DNA of 64,000 bases from Nocardia sp. NBC_00565 (GCF_036345915.1 NZ_CP107785.1:2542001-2606000); one strand, 5' to 3'. Positions 34,207 through 43,497 are shown, counted from the stretch's first letter. Notes: generated by a model from the letters alone, not told the origin. Numbers and translations: made by a program.

Positions 34207-35928
34207 TCAGCTGGCCGACTGCTTGTCGCGGATCTCGATGATCGGCAGGACGAGGGCCGCGGGTGCGTCGGTGGGGACCACCGGGTTCCTCGGGGCGATC
34301 GGGGCGATGCGTTGATACGCGATGCCTTGTGCGGGGCGTCGGTCCTGTTCGCCCTTGTTCGGCCAGTAGGCGGCGCACCGTTCGGCTTGGGCGGTGATGG
34401 TCAGCGACGGGTTGACGCCGAGGTTCGCGGAGACGGCGGCCCCATCGACGACGCTCAGTGTCGGATAGCCGAAAACTCGGTGGTAGGCATCGATTACGCC
34501 GGAGTCGCGGTCCGCGCCGATGGGCGCGCCGCCGAGGAAGTGGGCGGTGAGGGGGATGTTGAAGATTTCGCCCCAGCTGCCGCCCGCGACTCCGCCGATT
34601 TCTTCGGCGACCTTGCGGGTTACCTCGTTGCCCGCGGGGATCCAGGTGGGGTTGGGTTCGCCGTGGCCCTGTCTGCTGGTCAGCTTGCGGCCGAAGAGGG
34701 TTCGCTTGGTATAGGTGGTGATGGAGTTGTCGAGGTGCTGCATCACCAGGGAGATGATGGTGCGCTCGCTCCAGTTCTTGACGCTGAGGAAACTGATGAG
34801 GGTCAACGGGTTTCGCACCACCGTACCGAGGAAGCGCAGCCAGCGCGGCATGCGGCCGCCGCCGTCGACCATCAGGGTTTGCATGAGCCCCATGACATTC
34901 GAGCCCTTGCCGTAGCGGACCGGCTCGATATGGGTGTCGTGGGTGGGGTGGATCGATGAGGTGATCGCGACGCCGCGGGTGAAATCCACCTCCGGGTTCA
35001 CCTTGCGGGTCGCCGCGCCAACAATGGATTCGGAGTTGGTGCGGGTGAGTTCGCCCAGCCGATCCGACAATTCGGGCAGCACGCCCCGATCGCGCATGGC
35101 GTGCAACAGTTTCTGCGTGCCGAGGGTACCCGCGGCGAGTACGACCTGGCCCGCGGTGTAGGTCTGTGGGCGCTTGCGGAGCCACGCGCCGGTGCGTTCG
35201 GTCGCGACGTCCCAGGTGCCGTCCGGCAGCGGGTGCAGCGAAGCCACCGTTGTCATCGGAATCACCTGTGCACCGGCCTTTTCCGCGAGGTACAGGTAGT
35301 TCTTCACGAGGGTGTTCTTCGCGCCGTGGCGGCAGCCCGTCATGCACTCACCGCATTCGAGGCAGCCGGTGCGATCCGGACCGACACCGCCGAAGTACGG
35401 ATCCGCCACGGTCTTGCCCGGCTCCCCGAAGAAGACGCCGACCGGGGTCTGCACGAAGGTGTCGCCGACGCCCATATCGTCGGCGACCTTCTTGAACACC
35501 TCGTCGGCCGGAGTCATATGCGGGTTCTGCACCACGCCGAGCATCTTCTTCGCGCGCTCGTAGTACGGGGTGAGTTCCGCACGCCAATCGGTGATATCGC
35601 GCCACTGCTGGTCCTGGAAGAACGGCTCCGGCGGCACGTAGAGCGTATTCGCGTAGTTGAGCGAACCGCCGCCGACACCGGCGCCGCCGAGGATGAGGAC
35701 ATTGCGCAGCGGATGAATGCGCTGGATACCGTAGCAGCCGAGTTTCGGCGCCCAGAGGAACTTGCGCAGATCCCAGCTGGTTTCGGGGAGTTCGTCATCG
35801 GCGTAGCGCCGACCGGCCTCGAGCACCCCGACCCGGTAACCCTTCTCGATCAGCCGCAGCGCGGTGACGCTGCCGCCGAATCCTGAACCGACGACGAGTA
35901 CGTCGAAATCCGTCTCTCGCTGGTCCAT
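34207..35928 (-). CDS. choD: ChoD-type GMC oxidoreductase (cholesterol oxidase family)
   Basis: Seen: 573 residues from ATG 35928 after GAGGAG; the open frame extends far upstream without family similarity. FAD motif DVLVVGSGFGGSVTALRLIEKG, GAGVGGGSLNYANTL, the four-Cys segment CLECGECMTGC (about 218-228) found in the mycobacterial ChoD branch, and C-terminal HFLGGAPIG and GVNPSLTITAQAER. Length matches ChoD (about 578). This branch is annotated as cholesterol oxidase, but its activity on cholesterol in mycobacteria is doubtful. It has no signal peptide. It differs strongly from the exported oxidase at 24956. Confidence 0.85.
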   Translation of the reverse strand: MDQRETDFDVLVVGSGFGGSVTALRLIEKGYRVGVLEAGRRYADDELPETSWDLRKFLWAPKLGCYGIQRIHPLRNVLILGGAGVGGGSLNYANTLYVPPEPFFQDQQWRDITDWRAELTPYYERAKKMLGVVQNPHMTPADEVFKKVADDMGVGDTFVQTPVGVFFGEPGKTVADPYFGGVGPDRTGCLECGECMTGCRHGAKNTLVKNYLYLAEKAGAQVIPMTTVASLHPLPDGTWDVATERTGAWLRKRPQTYTAGQVVLAAGTLGTQKLLHAMRDRGVLPELSDRLGELTRTNSESIVGAATRKVNPEVDFTRGVAITSSIHPTHDTHIEPVRYGKGSNVMGLMQTLMVDGGGRMPRWLRFLGTVVRNPLTLISFLSVKNWSERTIISLVMQHLDNSITTYTKRTLFGRKLTSRQGHGEPNPTWIPAGNEVTRKVAEEIGGVAGGSWGEIFNIPLTAHFLGGAPIGADRDSGVIDAYHRVFGYPTLSVVDGAAVSANLGVNPSLTITAQAERCAAYWPNKGEQDRRPAQGIAYQRIAPIAPRNPVVPTDAPAALVLPIIEIRDKQSAS

Positions 35929-36002
35929 GTGGTGCTCCTCGATCTGTGTCGCCAGTGACACCGGTAACACTACTACCGAGTAGCTAAGCCGCGTTCGAGG
36001 GT

Positions 36003-36932
36003 TCAGAGCTGGGACTTCCACCAGGCGACGGTCGCCGCGACGGCCTGGTCGATGGGTGTCGGGTGCAGGCCGAGGCGCTGCTCGCTCTGCGTGGAGTCCA
36101 ATACGAACGGGCGGGTGACCTGATAACTCATCTCGGCGAGTTCGCGCATCATCGGGTTGGTGATGCCGAGCAGGCGCAGTAGCGCGGCCGGTGCGGCGAA
36201 CACCTTCGGCGACGCGACCCCGGCGGTCGACGCGATGGTATCGATGAGTTGCTGCTGGGTGATCGGTGGCGCGGTCGGAGCGTGCAGGACCGAGTTCCAC
36301 AGGGATTCGTCGGCGGCCGCGCGGATCATGGCGGCGGCCACGTCGGGGATATAGGTGTAGGAGTGCGGGAGATCGAGTTTGCCGAACGCCTGCACGCGCT
36401 TTCCGGTGAGGATCGGGACGAACAGCTGTTCGCCGGATACCGAGGCGCGCACATACGGTCCGAGGAAGTCCGCGGCAGCGACGCTCACCGTCGCGGTGGC
36501 GTGCGCTTCGCGGGCGCGCAGCAGCTCGGTCCGGACGCCGGGCTTACCGAAATCGGCGGTGCGGGGCAATGTTTCGGTGATCGGCCCATCGACTCGACCA
36601 TAGGAGTAGATGTTCTCCACGAAGACCACGACGGTGCCTGCCTTGCCTGCCTCGTCCAGGACGGCCTGTTCGGCCGGGAGCAGTTCGGCCCGCCATGCCT
36701 TCGCCGTGTACTCGGAGGCGCCGAGACAGTGATAGACGGCCGTCGCTCCGTCGAACTGACCCGAAAGCTGTTCGGGCGCAGTAACATCGACCTGCCGTCG
36801 TTGGATCAATGCGTGCTCTGGTCCGCCGCCGGAGCGGGTGAGCACCCGCACGGGCTTGCCCGCTTCGGCCAACTGTTCGGCGACGGCCCTTCCGGCGGGG
36901 CCGGCTCCGGTGACGATATGCAATTCCGGCAT
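36003..36932 (-). CDS. NAD-dependent epimerase/dehydratase family protein
   Basis: Seen: 309 residues of the extended/atypical SDR type. Cofactor loop VTGAGPAGRAVAEQLAEAG at the N-terminus, FVENIYSYGRVDG around the usual Tyr region (the YxxxK pair is not clear), and a C-terminal substrate domain. The GxGxxG loop reads GAGPAG. Substrate unknown; related proteins are annotated as nucleotide-sugar or NmrA-like enzymes. It faces a TetR gene across a promoter region with repeated GAGCnnnGCTC sites. Confidence 0.8.
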   Translation of the reverse strand: MPELHIVTGAGPAGRAVAEQLAEAGKPVRVLTRSGGGPEHALIQRRQVDVTAPEQLSGQFDGATAVYHCLGASEYTAKAWRAELLPAEQAVLDEAGKAGTVVVFVENIYSYGRVDGPITETLPRTADFGKPGVRTELLRAREAHATATVSVAAADFLGPYVRASVSGEQLFVPILTGKRVQAFGKLDLPHSYTYIPDVAAAMIRAAADESLWNSVLHAPTAPPITQQQLIDTIASTAGVASPKVFAAPAALLRLLGITNPMMRELAEMSYQVTRPFVLDSTQSEQRLGLHPTPIDQAVAATVAWWKSQL

Positions 36933-36973
36933 GGTGCATCCTCTGGTTGTCGACTGAGCGAGTCTACTTTTGT

Positions 36974-37037
36974 GAGCGGTGCTCTCTGTTGTGAATAAGC
37001 ATGCGGCCGCCGCGACACAAAGTCAAGAGCAGTGCTC
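36974..37037. promoter_or_regulatory. Two GAGC-N3-GCTC sites between epimerase and tetR genes
   Basis: Seen: GAGCGGTGCTC at 36974-36984 and GAGCAGTGCTC at 37027-37037, identical half-sites 53 bases apart, in the 147-base divergent gap, with TTGACA at 37045-37050 beside the second. Likely operators for the divergent TetR. Confidence 0.55.
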
Positions 37038-37079
37038 GCATTAGTTGACATCGCTCTCCAATGCGCGCAAGGTGTCGAT

Positions 37080-37778
37080 ATGGCGACGACACCACGTGCC
37101 CGTGCCAGGGCCCAGACCATGCACGACATCGTCCGCATCGGACGCGAACATCTGGCCACCGACGGTGCCGCGGCGCTGTCGCTGCGCGCGGTCGCGCGCG
37201 ATCTCGGAGTCGTCTCCTCGGCGGTCTACCGCTATGTACGCAGCCGCGATGAACTGCTGACCCTGCTCGTGGTCGACGGATACAACGCACTCGGCGACGC
37301 GGTGGACGCCGCACTGGCCGATGCCCCCGACGATCCGATAGAGCGCCTGCGCGTCGTCGGCCGCACGGTACGCGCCTGGGCCCTGGCCGAACCCGCCCGC
37401 TACGGACTGCTTTTCGGCACCCCGGTGCCCGGCTACGACGCCCCCGCGGAACAGACCACCGTTCCCGGCACCCGGGTGATCGCGACGATGCAGATCCTGT
37501 TCGCCCACGCCAATCGGGCGGGCCTGCTCACCGCGCCGGCGCGCGAACGGCCCATATCATCGGCGCTCGCCAACAGTTTCGCGGCGATCAGGGACGCCTT
37601 CGGCCTCGACGTCCCGGATTGGCTCATCGCCCGCGGCGTCACCATGTGGGTCGGCCTGTTCGGCGCGGTGACCTTCGACGTCTTCGACCAGTACGGCGCG
37701 GACACCTTCGCCGACCGCGCCGAACTCTTCGAACTCCAGCTCGACGGATTACTCGACCAACTTGGCTACCGCGGCTGA
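37080..37778 (+). CDS. TetR family regulator with a WHG-type ligand domain
   Basis: Seen: 232 residues from ATG 37080 after CAAGG. HTH at about residues 35-57 (LSLRAVARDLGVVSSAVYRYVRSRDELLTLLV). The C-terminal part has ARYGLLFGTPVPGYDAPAEQT, the hallmark of the TetR_C_13/WHG group. Convergent with ssuD; its target is more likely the divergent epimerase gene and itself. Confidence 0.85.
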   Translation: MATTPRARARAQTMHDIVRIGREHLATDGAAALSLRAVARDLGVVSSAVYRYVRSRDELLTLLVVDGYNALGDAVDAALADAPDDPIERLRVVGRTVRAWALAEPARYGLLFGTPVPGYDAPAEQTTVPGTRVIATMQILFAHANRAGLLTAPARERPISSALANSFAAIRDAFGLDVPDWLIARGVTMWVGLFGAVTFDVFDQYGADTFADRAELFELQLDGLLDQLGYRG

Positions 37779-37786
37779 ATCGCCCC

Positions 37787-38929
37787 TCAGTGCGTCGCGG
37801 TCGCGAACGGTGTTGCGACGGGCGCTGATGCGGTTCGATTCGGGTGGTGCCAGTGGCCGCGGCGTTCCAGGATCGGGAGTACGCCCTCGCCGAACCAGTA
37901 GGCCTCTTCGATGTGCGGGTAGCCGGAGAGGATGAAATGGGTTATGCCGAGGTCCGCGTATTCGATGAGTCGGTCGGCGACCTCTTCGTGCGAGCCGACC
38001 AGGGCAGTGCCCGCGCCACCGCGCACGAGTCCGACTCCGGCCCACAGGTTCGGCGCGATTTCGAGGCGGTCGGTGCGGCCGCCGTGTAGTTCCAGCATGC
38101 GCCGCTGCCCTTCGGATTCGCTGCGGGCCAGGCTGGTCTGGACGCGTTCGATGGCGGCCGGGTCGATCCCGGAGAGCAGTCGGTCGGCCTCGGCCCACGC
38201 CTGCTCGGAGGTGTCGCGGCTGATCACATGAATGCGCAGGCCATAGCTGAGGTTTCGGCCCTCGGCCGCGGCCAGCCCACGGATCCAATCGAGTTTCTCG
38301 CCGACCGCGAGTGGCGGTTCACCCCAGGTGAGGTAGGTGTCGGCGTAACGCGCCGCGACCGGCCCGGCGGGTTCGGAGGAGCCGCCGAAGAATACCGGCG
38401 GCACCGGATCGGGGTGGTTGTTGAGCAGTGCGTCGCGGATCTGAATGTGGTTGCCCGCGAAGCTGATCGGCTCGCGCGAGCGCCACAGCTCGCGCACCAC
38501 GTGCAGGAATTCCGCGGTGCGCGCGTAGCGCTGTTCCTTGTCGAGGAAATCGCCATAGGCCTGCTGCTCATGCGGCTCGCCACCGGTCACCACATTCAGC
38601 AGCAGGCGGCCCCTGGAGTGGCGCTGGTAGGTCCCGGCCATCTGCGCGGCGAGGGTCGGGCTGACCAAGCCGGGGCGAAACGCCACCAGAAACTTCAGGG
38701 TTTCGGTGGTCTCGACCAGCATGGCGGTGGTCAGCCAGGCGTCCTCGCACCAAGCCCCGGTCGGGGTGAGCACCGCCTCGAAACCGTTGTCCTCGGCGGC
38801 CGCGCCGATCTGGTTCAGGTAGCGCAGCGATGCGGGCCGATCACCGGACATCGAGGTGCCGTGGCCACCGGCGATCAGGCCGCGCGAATCGCCGTAGGTG
38901 GGCAGAAACCAATGAAACGACAGTGTCAT
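37787..38929 (-). CDS. ssuD: FMNH2-dependent alkanesulfonate monooxygenase
   Basis: Seen: 380 residues from ATG 38929, with GAGGAG nine bases before. Luciferase-like barrel with FHWFLPTYGDSRGL, LVAFRPGLVSPTLAAQMAGTYQRHSRGRLLLNVVTGG and FFGGSSEPAGPVAARYADTYLTWGEP, the SsuD pattern; active-site Cys of the E. coli enzyme corresponds to GAWCEDAW. It splits alkanesulfonates into aldehyde and sulfite, which feeds cysteine synthesis. No SsuE-type flavin reductase lies in the window, so FMNH2 comes from elsewhere. Divergent from the SfnB/DszC-like operon. Confidence 0.92.
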   Translation of the reverse strand: MTLSFHWFLPTYGDSRGLIAGGHGTSMSGDRPASLRYLNQIGAAAEDNGFEAVLTPTGAWCEDAWLTTAMLVETTETLKFLVAFRPGLVSPTLAAQMAGTYQRHSRGRLLLNVVTGGEPHEQQAYGDFLDKEQRYARTAEFLHVVRELWRSREPISFAGNHIQIRDALLNNHPDPVPPVFFGGSSEPAGPVAARYADTYLTWGEPPLAVGEKLDWIRGLAAAEGRNLSYGLRIHVISRDTSEQAWAEADRLLSGIDPAAIERVQTSLARSESEGQRRMLELHGGRTDRLEIAPNLWAGVGLVRGGAGTALVGSHEEVADRLIEYADLGITHFILSGYPHIEEAYWFGEGVLPILERRGHWHHPNRTASAPVATPFATATH

Positions 38930-39110
38930 CGACAGCTGCTCCTCGCGGTTCGGATCGGGCCGGATTGTGCACAGACGGCCACGATGCTGCCAGCGCCGCC
39001 AGGCCGCGTCACCAATTGAAATCCCGGTGGTTATTACCTCTCGGCGCAGACTTTCGATCGCGTTGCGCACAACTGGTGAGCTGCGGTTCGGTCCGCGCGA
39101 TCGTGGGGTG

Positions 39111-40322
39111 ATGACATCCACAGAGGCGAAATCCACCACAGACTCCGACCTGGATGCGATCTTCGAACCGATTTTCGACCGCATTGCCCGGGGCGCGGTC
39201 GAGCGCGAGATCGATCGTCGGCTGCCCTTCGACGAAGTGGGCTGGCTGCGTGCGGCCAAGTTCGGTGCGTTGCGCGTGCCGGTCGAATTCGGCGGGTACG
39301 GCGCGACCGTGCGCCAGCTGTTCCGGCTGCTGATCGAGTTGGCCGCCGCCGAATCCAATCTGCCGCAGGCACTTCGGGTGCACTTCTCGTTCGTCGAGGA
39401 CCAATTGCTCGCTGAGCGCGGTCCGGAGCGGGAGCGTTGGCTGCGCGCCGTCGCCGTGGGCACACTGGTCGGCAATGCGATCACCGAACCGGGTATCGGC
39501 GCGGTCGACCATTACCGAACTCGGGTTACCAGGGACGGCGACCGTTGGCTGCTGAACGGGACGAAGTACTACAGCACCGGATCGCTGTACGCGGACTACA
39601 TTCTGGCGGCGGCGGATCGCGACGGTGAACGGGTGGGTGTGCTGGTCGACGCGAATGCCGAAGGGGTGCGTCAGCACGACGATTGGGATGGCTTCGGGCA
39701 GCGGCTGACCGCCAGCGGCACCACGGAATTCACCGATGTGGTGGTGGCCGACGAGCGGATTCTCGGTCCCGGCTACGGCGTTGCCGGGCCCACCTACGCG
39801 ACGTCCTACCTGCAGCTCGTGCAACTCGCGGTACTCGCCGGAATAGCGCAGCGCGCCGAACGCGATGCCAGGGAATGGGTCGCGGCGCGTACCCGCGGCT
39901 ACACCCACTCCGTCGCCGATCTGCCGCGCCAGGATCCGTTGGTCCAGCAGGTGATCGGGCGGTTGTCGGCGGCCGCTTTCGCCGCGCGGGCCAGTGTGCT
40001 CGCGGTTGCCGATGTCTTGGACGAGGCATTGGCCGGTGGCGCTCGCGAGGAGGATGTGATCGCAGCCGAACTCGCCGCCGCGCAAGCGCAGCTGGCCGTG
40101 ATCGATCTGGTGCTGCCCGCGACCACGCTGCTGTTCGAAGTAGGTGGGGCCTCGGTGGTTTCGGAGCGCCTGCGTCTGGATCGCCACTGGCGCAACGCCC
40201 GCACCATCTCGGTGCACAACCCTGCCATCCAAAAGGCAAGGGCGATCGGCGATCACCTGTTGAACGGAGCGGACCTGCCGTTCGCTTGGAGCGCGGGCGA
40301 ACGTAAGGGAGCGGCGGAATGA
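39111..40322 (+). CDS. SfnB/DszC-like acyl-CoA-dehydrogenase-fold flavoprotein
   Basis: Seen: 403 residues from ATG 39111, just after an overlapping TGA; no strong ribosome site. Acyl-CoA dehydrogenase fold: LRVPVEFGGYGA, AITEPGIG, NGTKYYSTGSLYADYILAAA, FGQRLTASGTTEFTDVVV, and RHWRNARTISVHNP at the end. Such proteins use reduced flavin and oxygen on sulfur compounds (DszC, SfnB) rather than dehydrogenating CoA esters; the catalytic Glu of dehydrogenases is not evident. It probably oxidises a sulfide or sulfone on the way to sulfite. First of five plus-strand genes. Confidence 0.83.
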   Translation: MTSTEAKSTTDSDLDAIFEPIFDRIARGAVEREIDRRLPFDEVGWLRAAKFGALRVPVEFGGYGATVRQLFRLLIELAAAESNLPQALRVHFSFVEDQLLAERGPERERWLRAVAVGTLVGNAITEPGIGAVDHYRTRVTRDGDRWLLNGTKYYSTGSLYADYILAAADRDGERVGVLVDANAEGVRQHDDWDGFGQRLTASGTTEFTDVVVADERILGPGYGVAGPTYATSYLQLVQLAVLAGIAQRAERDAREWVAARTRGYTHSVADLPRQDPLVQQVIGRLSAAAFAARASVLAVADVLDEALAGGAREEDVIAAELAAAQAQLAVIDLVLPATTLLFEVGGASVVSERLRLDRHWRNARTISVHNPAIQKARAIGDHLLNGADLPFAWSAGERKGAAE

Positions 40323-40957
40323 CTCGCCGCATCCGTTTCAACGCCTTCGATATGAATTGCGCGCGCCGCCTCTCGACTCTCGATCACCTGACCAACGGGC
40401 GCATCGGCTGGAATGTCGTCACCGGCTACTTGCCTTCGGCCGCACGGAATTTCGGCGCGGACGATCAGCTGGACCACGACGAACGCTACAACCAGGCCGA
40501 CGAATACCTCGAGGTGCTCTACAAGCTGAGCAACGCCATCCAATCCGCCGTCGCCGCCTTTCAGGAGTTCGACGACGACGGCCGGGAGTGGACGGTCCGC
40601 GATATCGGTCGCTGGGCCGGCATCGGCGGCATGGGTCCGGTATTCGTCGGCTCCGGCGCGACGGTCGCCGACCAACTCCAGGACTGGGTCGCCGAAACCG
40701 ATCTCGACGGTTTCAACCTGGCCTACGCCATTACCCCGGGCAGCTTCGAAGACATTGTGCGCCATGTCGTTCCGGTGTTGTCCGAACGCGGCGCGTACGC
40801 CACCGAATACGTTCCGGGCACGCTACGGAACAAGTTACTCGACCAGGGTGATCGCCTGCCGCACGAGCATCGCGGCGCGCGGTATCGCCTGGACGGGCCC
40901 GCATCGACCGCACTACCCGACACCGTATCCCGGTCCGGGTCGGCGGTCGGCGCTTGA
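40319..40957 (+). pseudogene. NtaA/DszA-type monooxygenase with two in-frame internal deletions
   Basis: Seen: 212 codons, ATGA-coupled to the previous gene. Compared with the roughly 450-residue family it keeps the N-terminal RIRFNAFDMNCA, then jumps at codon 15/16 to RRLSTLDHLTNGRIGWNVVTGYL (about 100 residues missing), and at codon 70/71 (LEVLYKL) jumps to the C-terminal part (WAGIGGMGPVFVGS, DGFNLAYAITPGSFED, GTLRNKLLDQG), with about 150 missing. The TIM barrel cannot close, so it is very likely inactive, yet the frame is intact and no stop has arisen. Confidence 0.8.
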
Positions 40958-40985
40958 CCAACGGAATCCAAGGAAAGGTCCGAAC

Positions 40986-42365
40986 ATGACATCGCAGAAT
41001 TCCCGCTCCACTCGTTCGGCCGCCGTGATCGGGGCCGGGCAAACCGGCGTCAGCGCGGCGCTCGGATTACTCGACGCCGGATTCGACGTCACCCTCTACA
41101 GCGATCGTGACCAGCGGGCGCTGCGCGACGATGTGCCCGCCACCGGCACCGCGCTCGAATTCGGAGAGACACAGCAGGCTGAAGCCGCACTCGGCTTGGA
41201 CTCCTACACCGCTCGCGCGCCACGCCACACCGGGCTCAGCGTCCGCATCGCGGGGCCCGAGCGCGAAGAACTGATCCAATTCGACGGGCATTTCGACGGA
41301 TTCGTCGGGGTGGCGGTCGATACCCGGCTGAAGGCCGACGAACGGTTGACCGCGTTTCTCGAACTAGATGGGCGTTTCGTCGTCGAGCAGGTCACCCCCG
41401 ACAAGCTCGACACCATCGCGGCGGCCGCCGACCTTACCCTGGTCGCCACCGGTCGCGGCGGATTGTCCGAGCTGTTCGCGATCGACGCGGCGCGCACACC
41501 CTATGACGCACCGCAACGGTCATTGCTCACCGTCACCGTGACCGGTCTCGACCACGATCCGAGCGTCTTCGCCCATCGCAGCCGGGCCGGCGGCGCGCAC
41601 AGCGGCTTCTCCATCTTCGCCGAACAGGGCGAGGGCTGGTGGGGTCCGTATCTGCACAAGGACGCGGGCCCGAGTTGGGCATTCCTCGGCTGGGCGCGAC
41701 CGGGCAGTGAGTGGGAAAGCCGTTTCGCCGCAGCCGATTCGGCGGAATCCGCGCATCGGATCGTGCAGGAGCTCTACCGCGACTTCATCGACTGGGATCT
41801 GCCGGAGGTGCTCGCCACCCAGGTGATCGCCGAGGATCCGCATTCCTGGCTCAAGGGTGCGGTCCGGCCGGTGGTCCGCTCCGGGGTGGGGCGCACCGCG
41901 GGCGGACATCTGGTGGCCTCCCTCGGCGACACCTCGGCCGCCTACGATCCGATCGCCGGACAGGGCGCACAGAGCGGCCTGATCCAGGCACAGCGGCTGG
42001 TAGCGGCGGCCGCCGTGCACGAAGGCCCATTCGACGAGGCTTGGCTCAGCGGGCAGTACGCCGCATTCCTCGCTGCCCGCGGTGACGCCGCGAACAAAGT
42101 CACCCGGTTGTTCCTCGGCGATCCGGAACTCGCCGATATCGGCAACCAACTCTTCGCCGCGGCCGCCGTCGACGCGCGGTTCGCGAGCGCGCTCGTCGGT
42201 CTGCTGCACCGCCCGCAGCCGTTCCTCGGCGTCGACTCGCCGGCCGCGGCGAGCGCGTTCATCACCGAGGTGACCGGCCAGGACGCGGCCGCACTGCTCG
42301 AACGCTTCACCCCGGCCGGACGATTCGGCCGATCCACCTTCTCGAACACCCTCAGCAACGCCTAG
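40986..42365 (+). CDS. StyA-like FAD-dependent monooxygenase
   Basis: Seen: 459 residues, ATG after AAGGAAAGG. N-terminal FAD loop AAVIGAGQTGVSAALGLLDAG, ATGRGGLSELF, GWWGPYLHKDAGPSWAFLGWARPG in the styrene/indole monooxygenase substrate domain, and a late FAD segment DTSAAYDPIAGQGAQSG. StyA enzymes use FADH2 from a separate reductase to epoxidise styrene or oxidise sulfides to sulfoxides. In this sulfur cluster, S-oxidation is the natural guess. No StyB-type reductase is nearby. Confidence 0.83.
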   Translation: MTSQNSRSTRSAAVIGAGQTGVSAALGLLDAGFDVTLYSDRDQRALRDDVPATGTALEFGETQQAEAALGLDSYTARAPRHTGLSVRIAGPEREELIQFDGHFDGFVGVAVDTRLKADERLTAFLELDGRFVVEQVTPDKLDTIAAAADLTLVATGRGGLSELFAIDAARTPYDAPQRSLLTVTVTGLDHDPSVFAHRSRAGGAHSGFSIFAEQGEGWWGPYLHKDAGPSWAFLGWARPGSEWESRFAAADSAESAHRIVQELYRDFIDWDLPEVLATQVIAEDPHSWLKGAVRPVVRSGVGRTAGGHLVASLGDTSAAYDPIAGQGAQSGLIQAQRLVAAAAVHEGPFDEAWLSGQYAAFLAARGDAANKVTRLFLGDPELADIGNQLFAAAAVDARFASALVGLLHRPQPFLGVDSPAAASAFITEVTGQDAAALLERFTPAGRFGRSTFSNTLSNA

Positions 42366-42381
42366 CAGAACTGGAGCCGCC

Positions 42382-43497
42382 ATGACCACAGAGCAGATCG
42401 CCGACCAGATCCGGTTCGCCTACTGGGTGCCCAATGTCAGTGGGGGACTGGTCACCAGCGATATCGAACAGCGCACCGGCTGGGACTTCGAATACAACAA
42501 GAAGCTGGCCCAGACCGCGGAGAACAATGGCTTCGACTACGCCCTCTCGCAGGTCCGCTACACCGCCTCCTACGGTGCGGAGTATCAGCACGAGTCGACG
42601 TCGTTCAGTCTGGCCCTGCTCGGCGCGACCGAGCGACTGAAGGTGATCGCGGCGATCCATCCCGGACTCTGGCATCCGGCCGTGCTGGCCAAATTCGGCG
42701 CCACCGCCGACCACCTGTCCAACGGTCGCTTCGCCATCAATGTGGTATCCGGTTGGTTCGCGGGCGAATTCACCGCACTCGGTGAGCCGTGGCTCGAGCA
42801 CGACGAACGCTACCGGCGCAGCGGCGAATTTCTCGAGGTGATCCGCAAGATCTGGACCGAAGACGCGGTGAACTACGGCGGCGACTTCTACCGCATCCGC
42901 GACTTCACCCTGAAGCCCAAACCGCTCAATACTCCGCAGCGCCCGAATCCCGAACTGTTCCAGGGCGGTAACTCCACGGCGGCCCGCCGTAACGGTGGCC
43001 GCTACGCCGACTGGTACTTCTCCAACGGCAAGGACTTCGACGGTGTCACCGAACAATTGGACGATCTGCGTGGCATCGCCCGTGCGCACCAGCGCGAAGT
43101 GAAGTTCGGGCTGAACGGCTTCATCATCGCCCGCGACACCGAGCAGGAGGCGCACGACACCCTGCGTGAGATCATCGAGAAGGCGAACAAGCCCGCGGTG
43201 GAAGGCTTCCGGGATGCCGTGCAGCAGGCCGGTGCGTCCACGAAGGATCGCAAGGGTATGTGGGCGGATTCTACGTTCGAAGACCTCGTGCAGTACAACG
43301 ACGGGTTCCGCACCAAACTGATCGGCACGCCCGAACAGGTCGCCGAGCGCATCGTCGCCTACAAAGAGCTCGGAGTAGACCTGATTCTCGGTGGCTTCCT
43401 GCATTTCCAGGAGGAGATCGAGTACTTCGGCGCGAAGGTGCTGCCGCTGGTGCGGGAGCTGGAGGCCGCGCGCACGCCCGCGGCGGTGGTGGGCTGA
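42382..43497 (+). CDS. sfnG: FMNH2-dependent dimethylsulfone monooxygenase
   Basis: Seen: 371 residues. The SfnG pattern is clear: IRFAYWVPNVSGGLVTSDIEQRTGWDFEYNKKLAQTAE, YHQ-type active-site region, AIHPGLWHPAVLAKFGATADHLSNGRFAINVVSGWF, and LFQGGNSTAARRNGGRYADWYFSNG. SfnG converts dimethylsulfone to methanesulfinate and formaldehyde with reduced FMN. Methanesulfinate is then oxidised and split by SsuD-like enzymes, one of which is divergent here. The stop overlaps the sfnB start. Confidence 0.93.
   Translation: MTTEQIADQIRFAYWVPNVSGGLVTSDIEQRTGWDFEYNKKLAQTAENNGFDYALSQVRYTASYGAEYQHESTSFSLALLGATERLKVIAAIHPGLWHPAVLAKFGATADHLSNGRFAINVVSGWFAGEFTALGEPWLEHDERYRRSGEFLEVIRKIWTEDAVNYGGDFYRIRDFTLKPKPLNTPQRPNPELFQGGNSTAARRNGGRYADWYFSNGKDFDGVTEQLDDLRGIARAHQREVKFGLNGFIIARDTEQEAHDTLREIIEKANKPAVEGFRDAVQQAGASTKDRKGMWADSTFEDLVQYNDGFRTKLIGTPEQVAERIVAYKELGVDLILGGFLHFQEEIEYFGAKVLPLVRELEAARTPAAVVG

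Noticed and set aside
35970..35983. CTACT-accg-AGTAG repeat in the choD promoter
   Set aside because: Five-base arms are too short to separate from chance; no second copy was seen.
38930..39110. Possible leader peptide before ssuD: a GTG frame ending SSCR with ATGA overlap
   Set aside because: It ends with a Cys and overlaps ssuD suggestively, but it lacks a ribosome site and the RRR-x-VD core found in the two accepted leaders.
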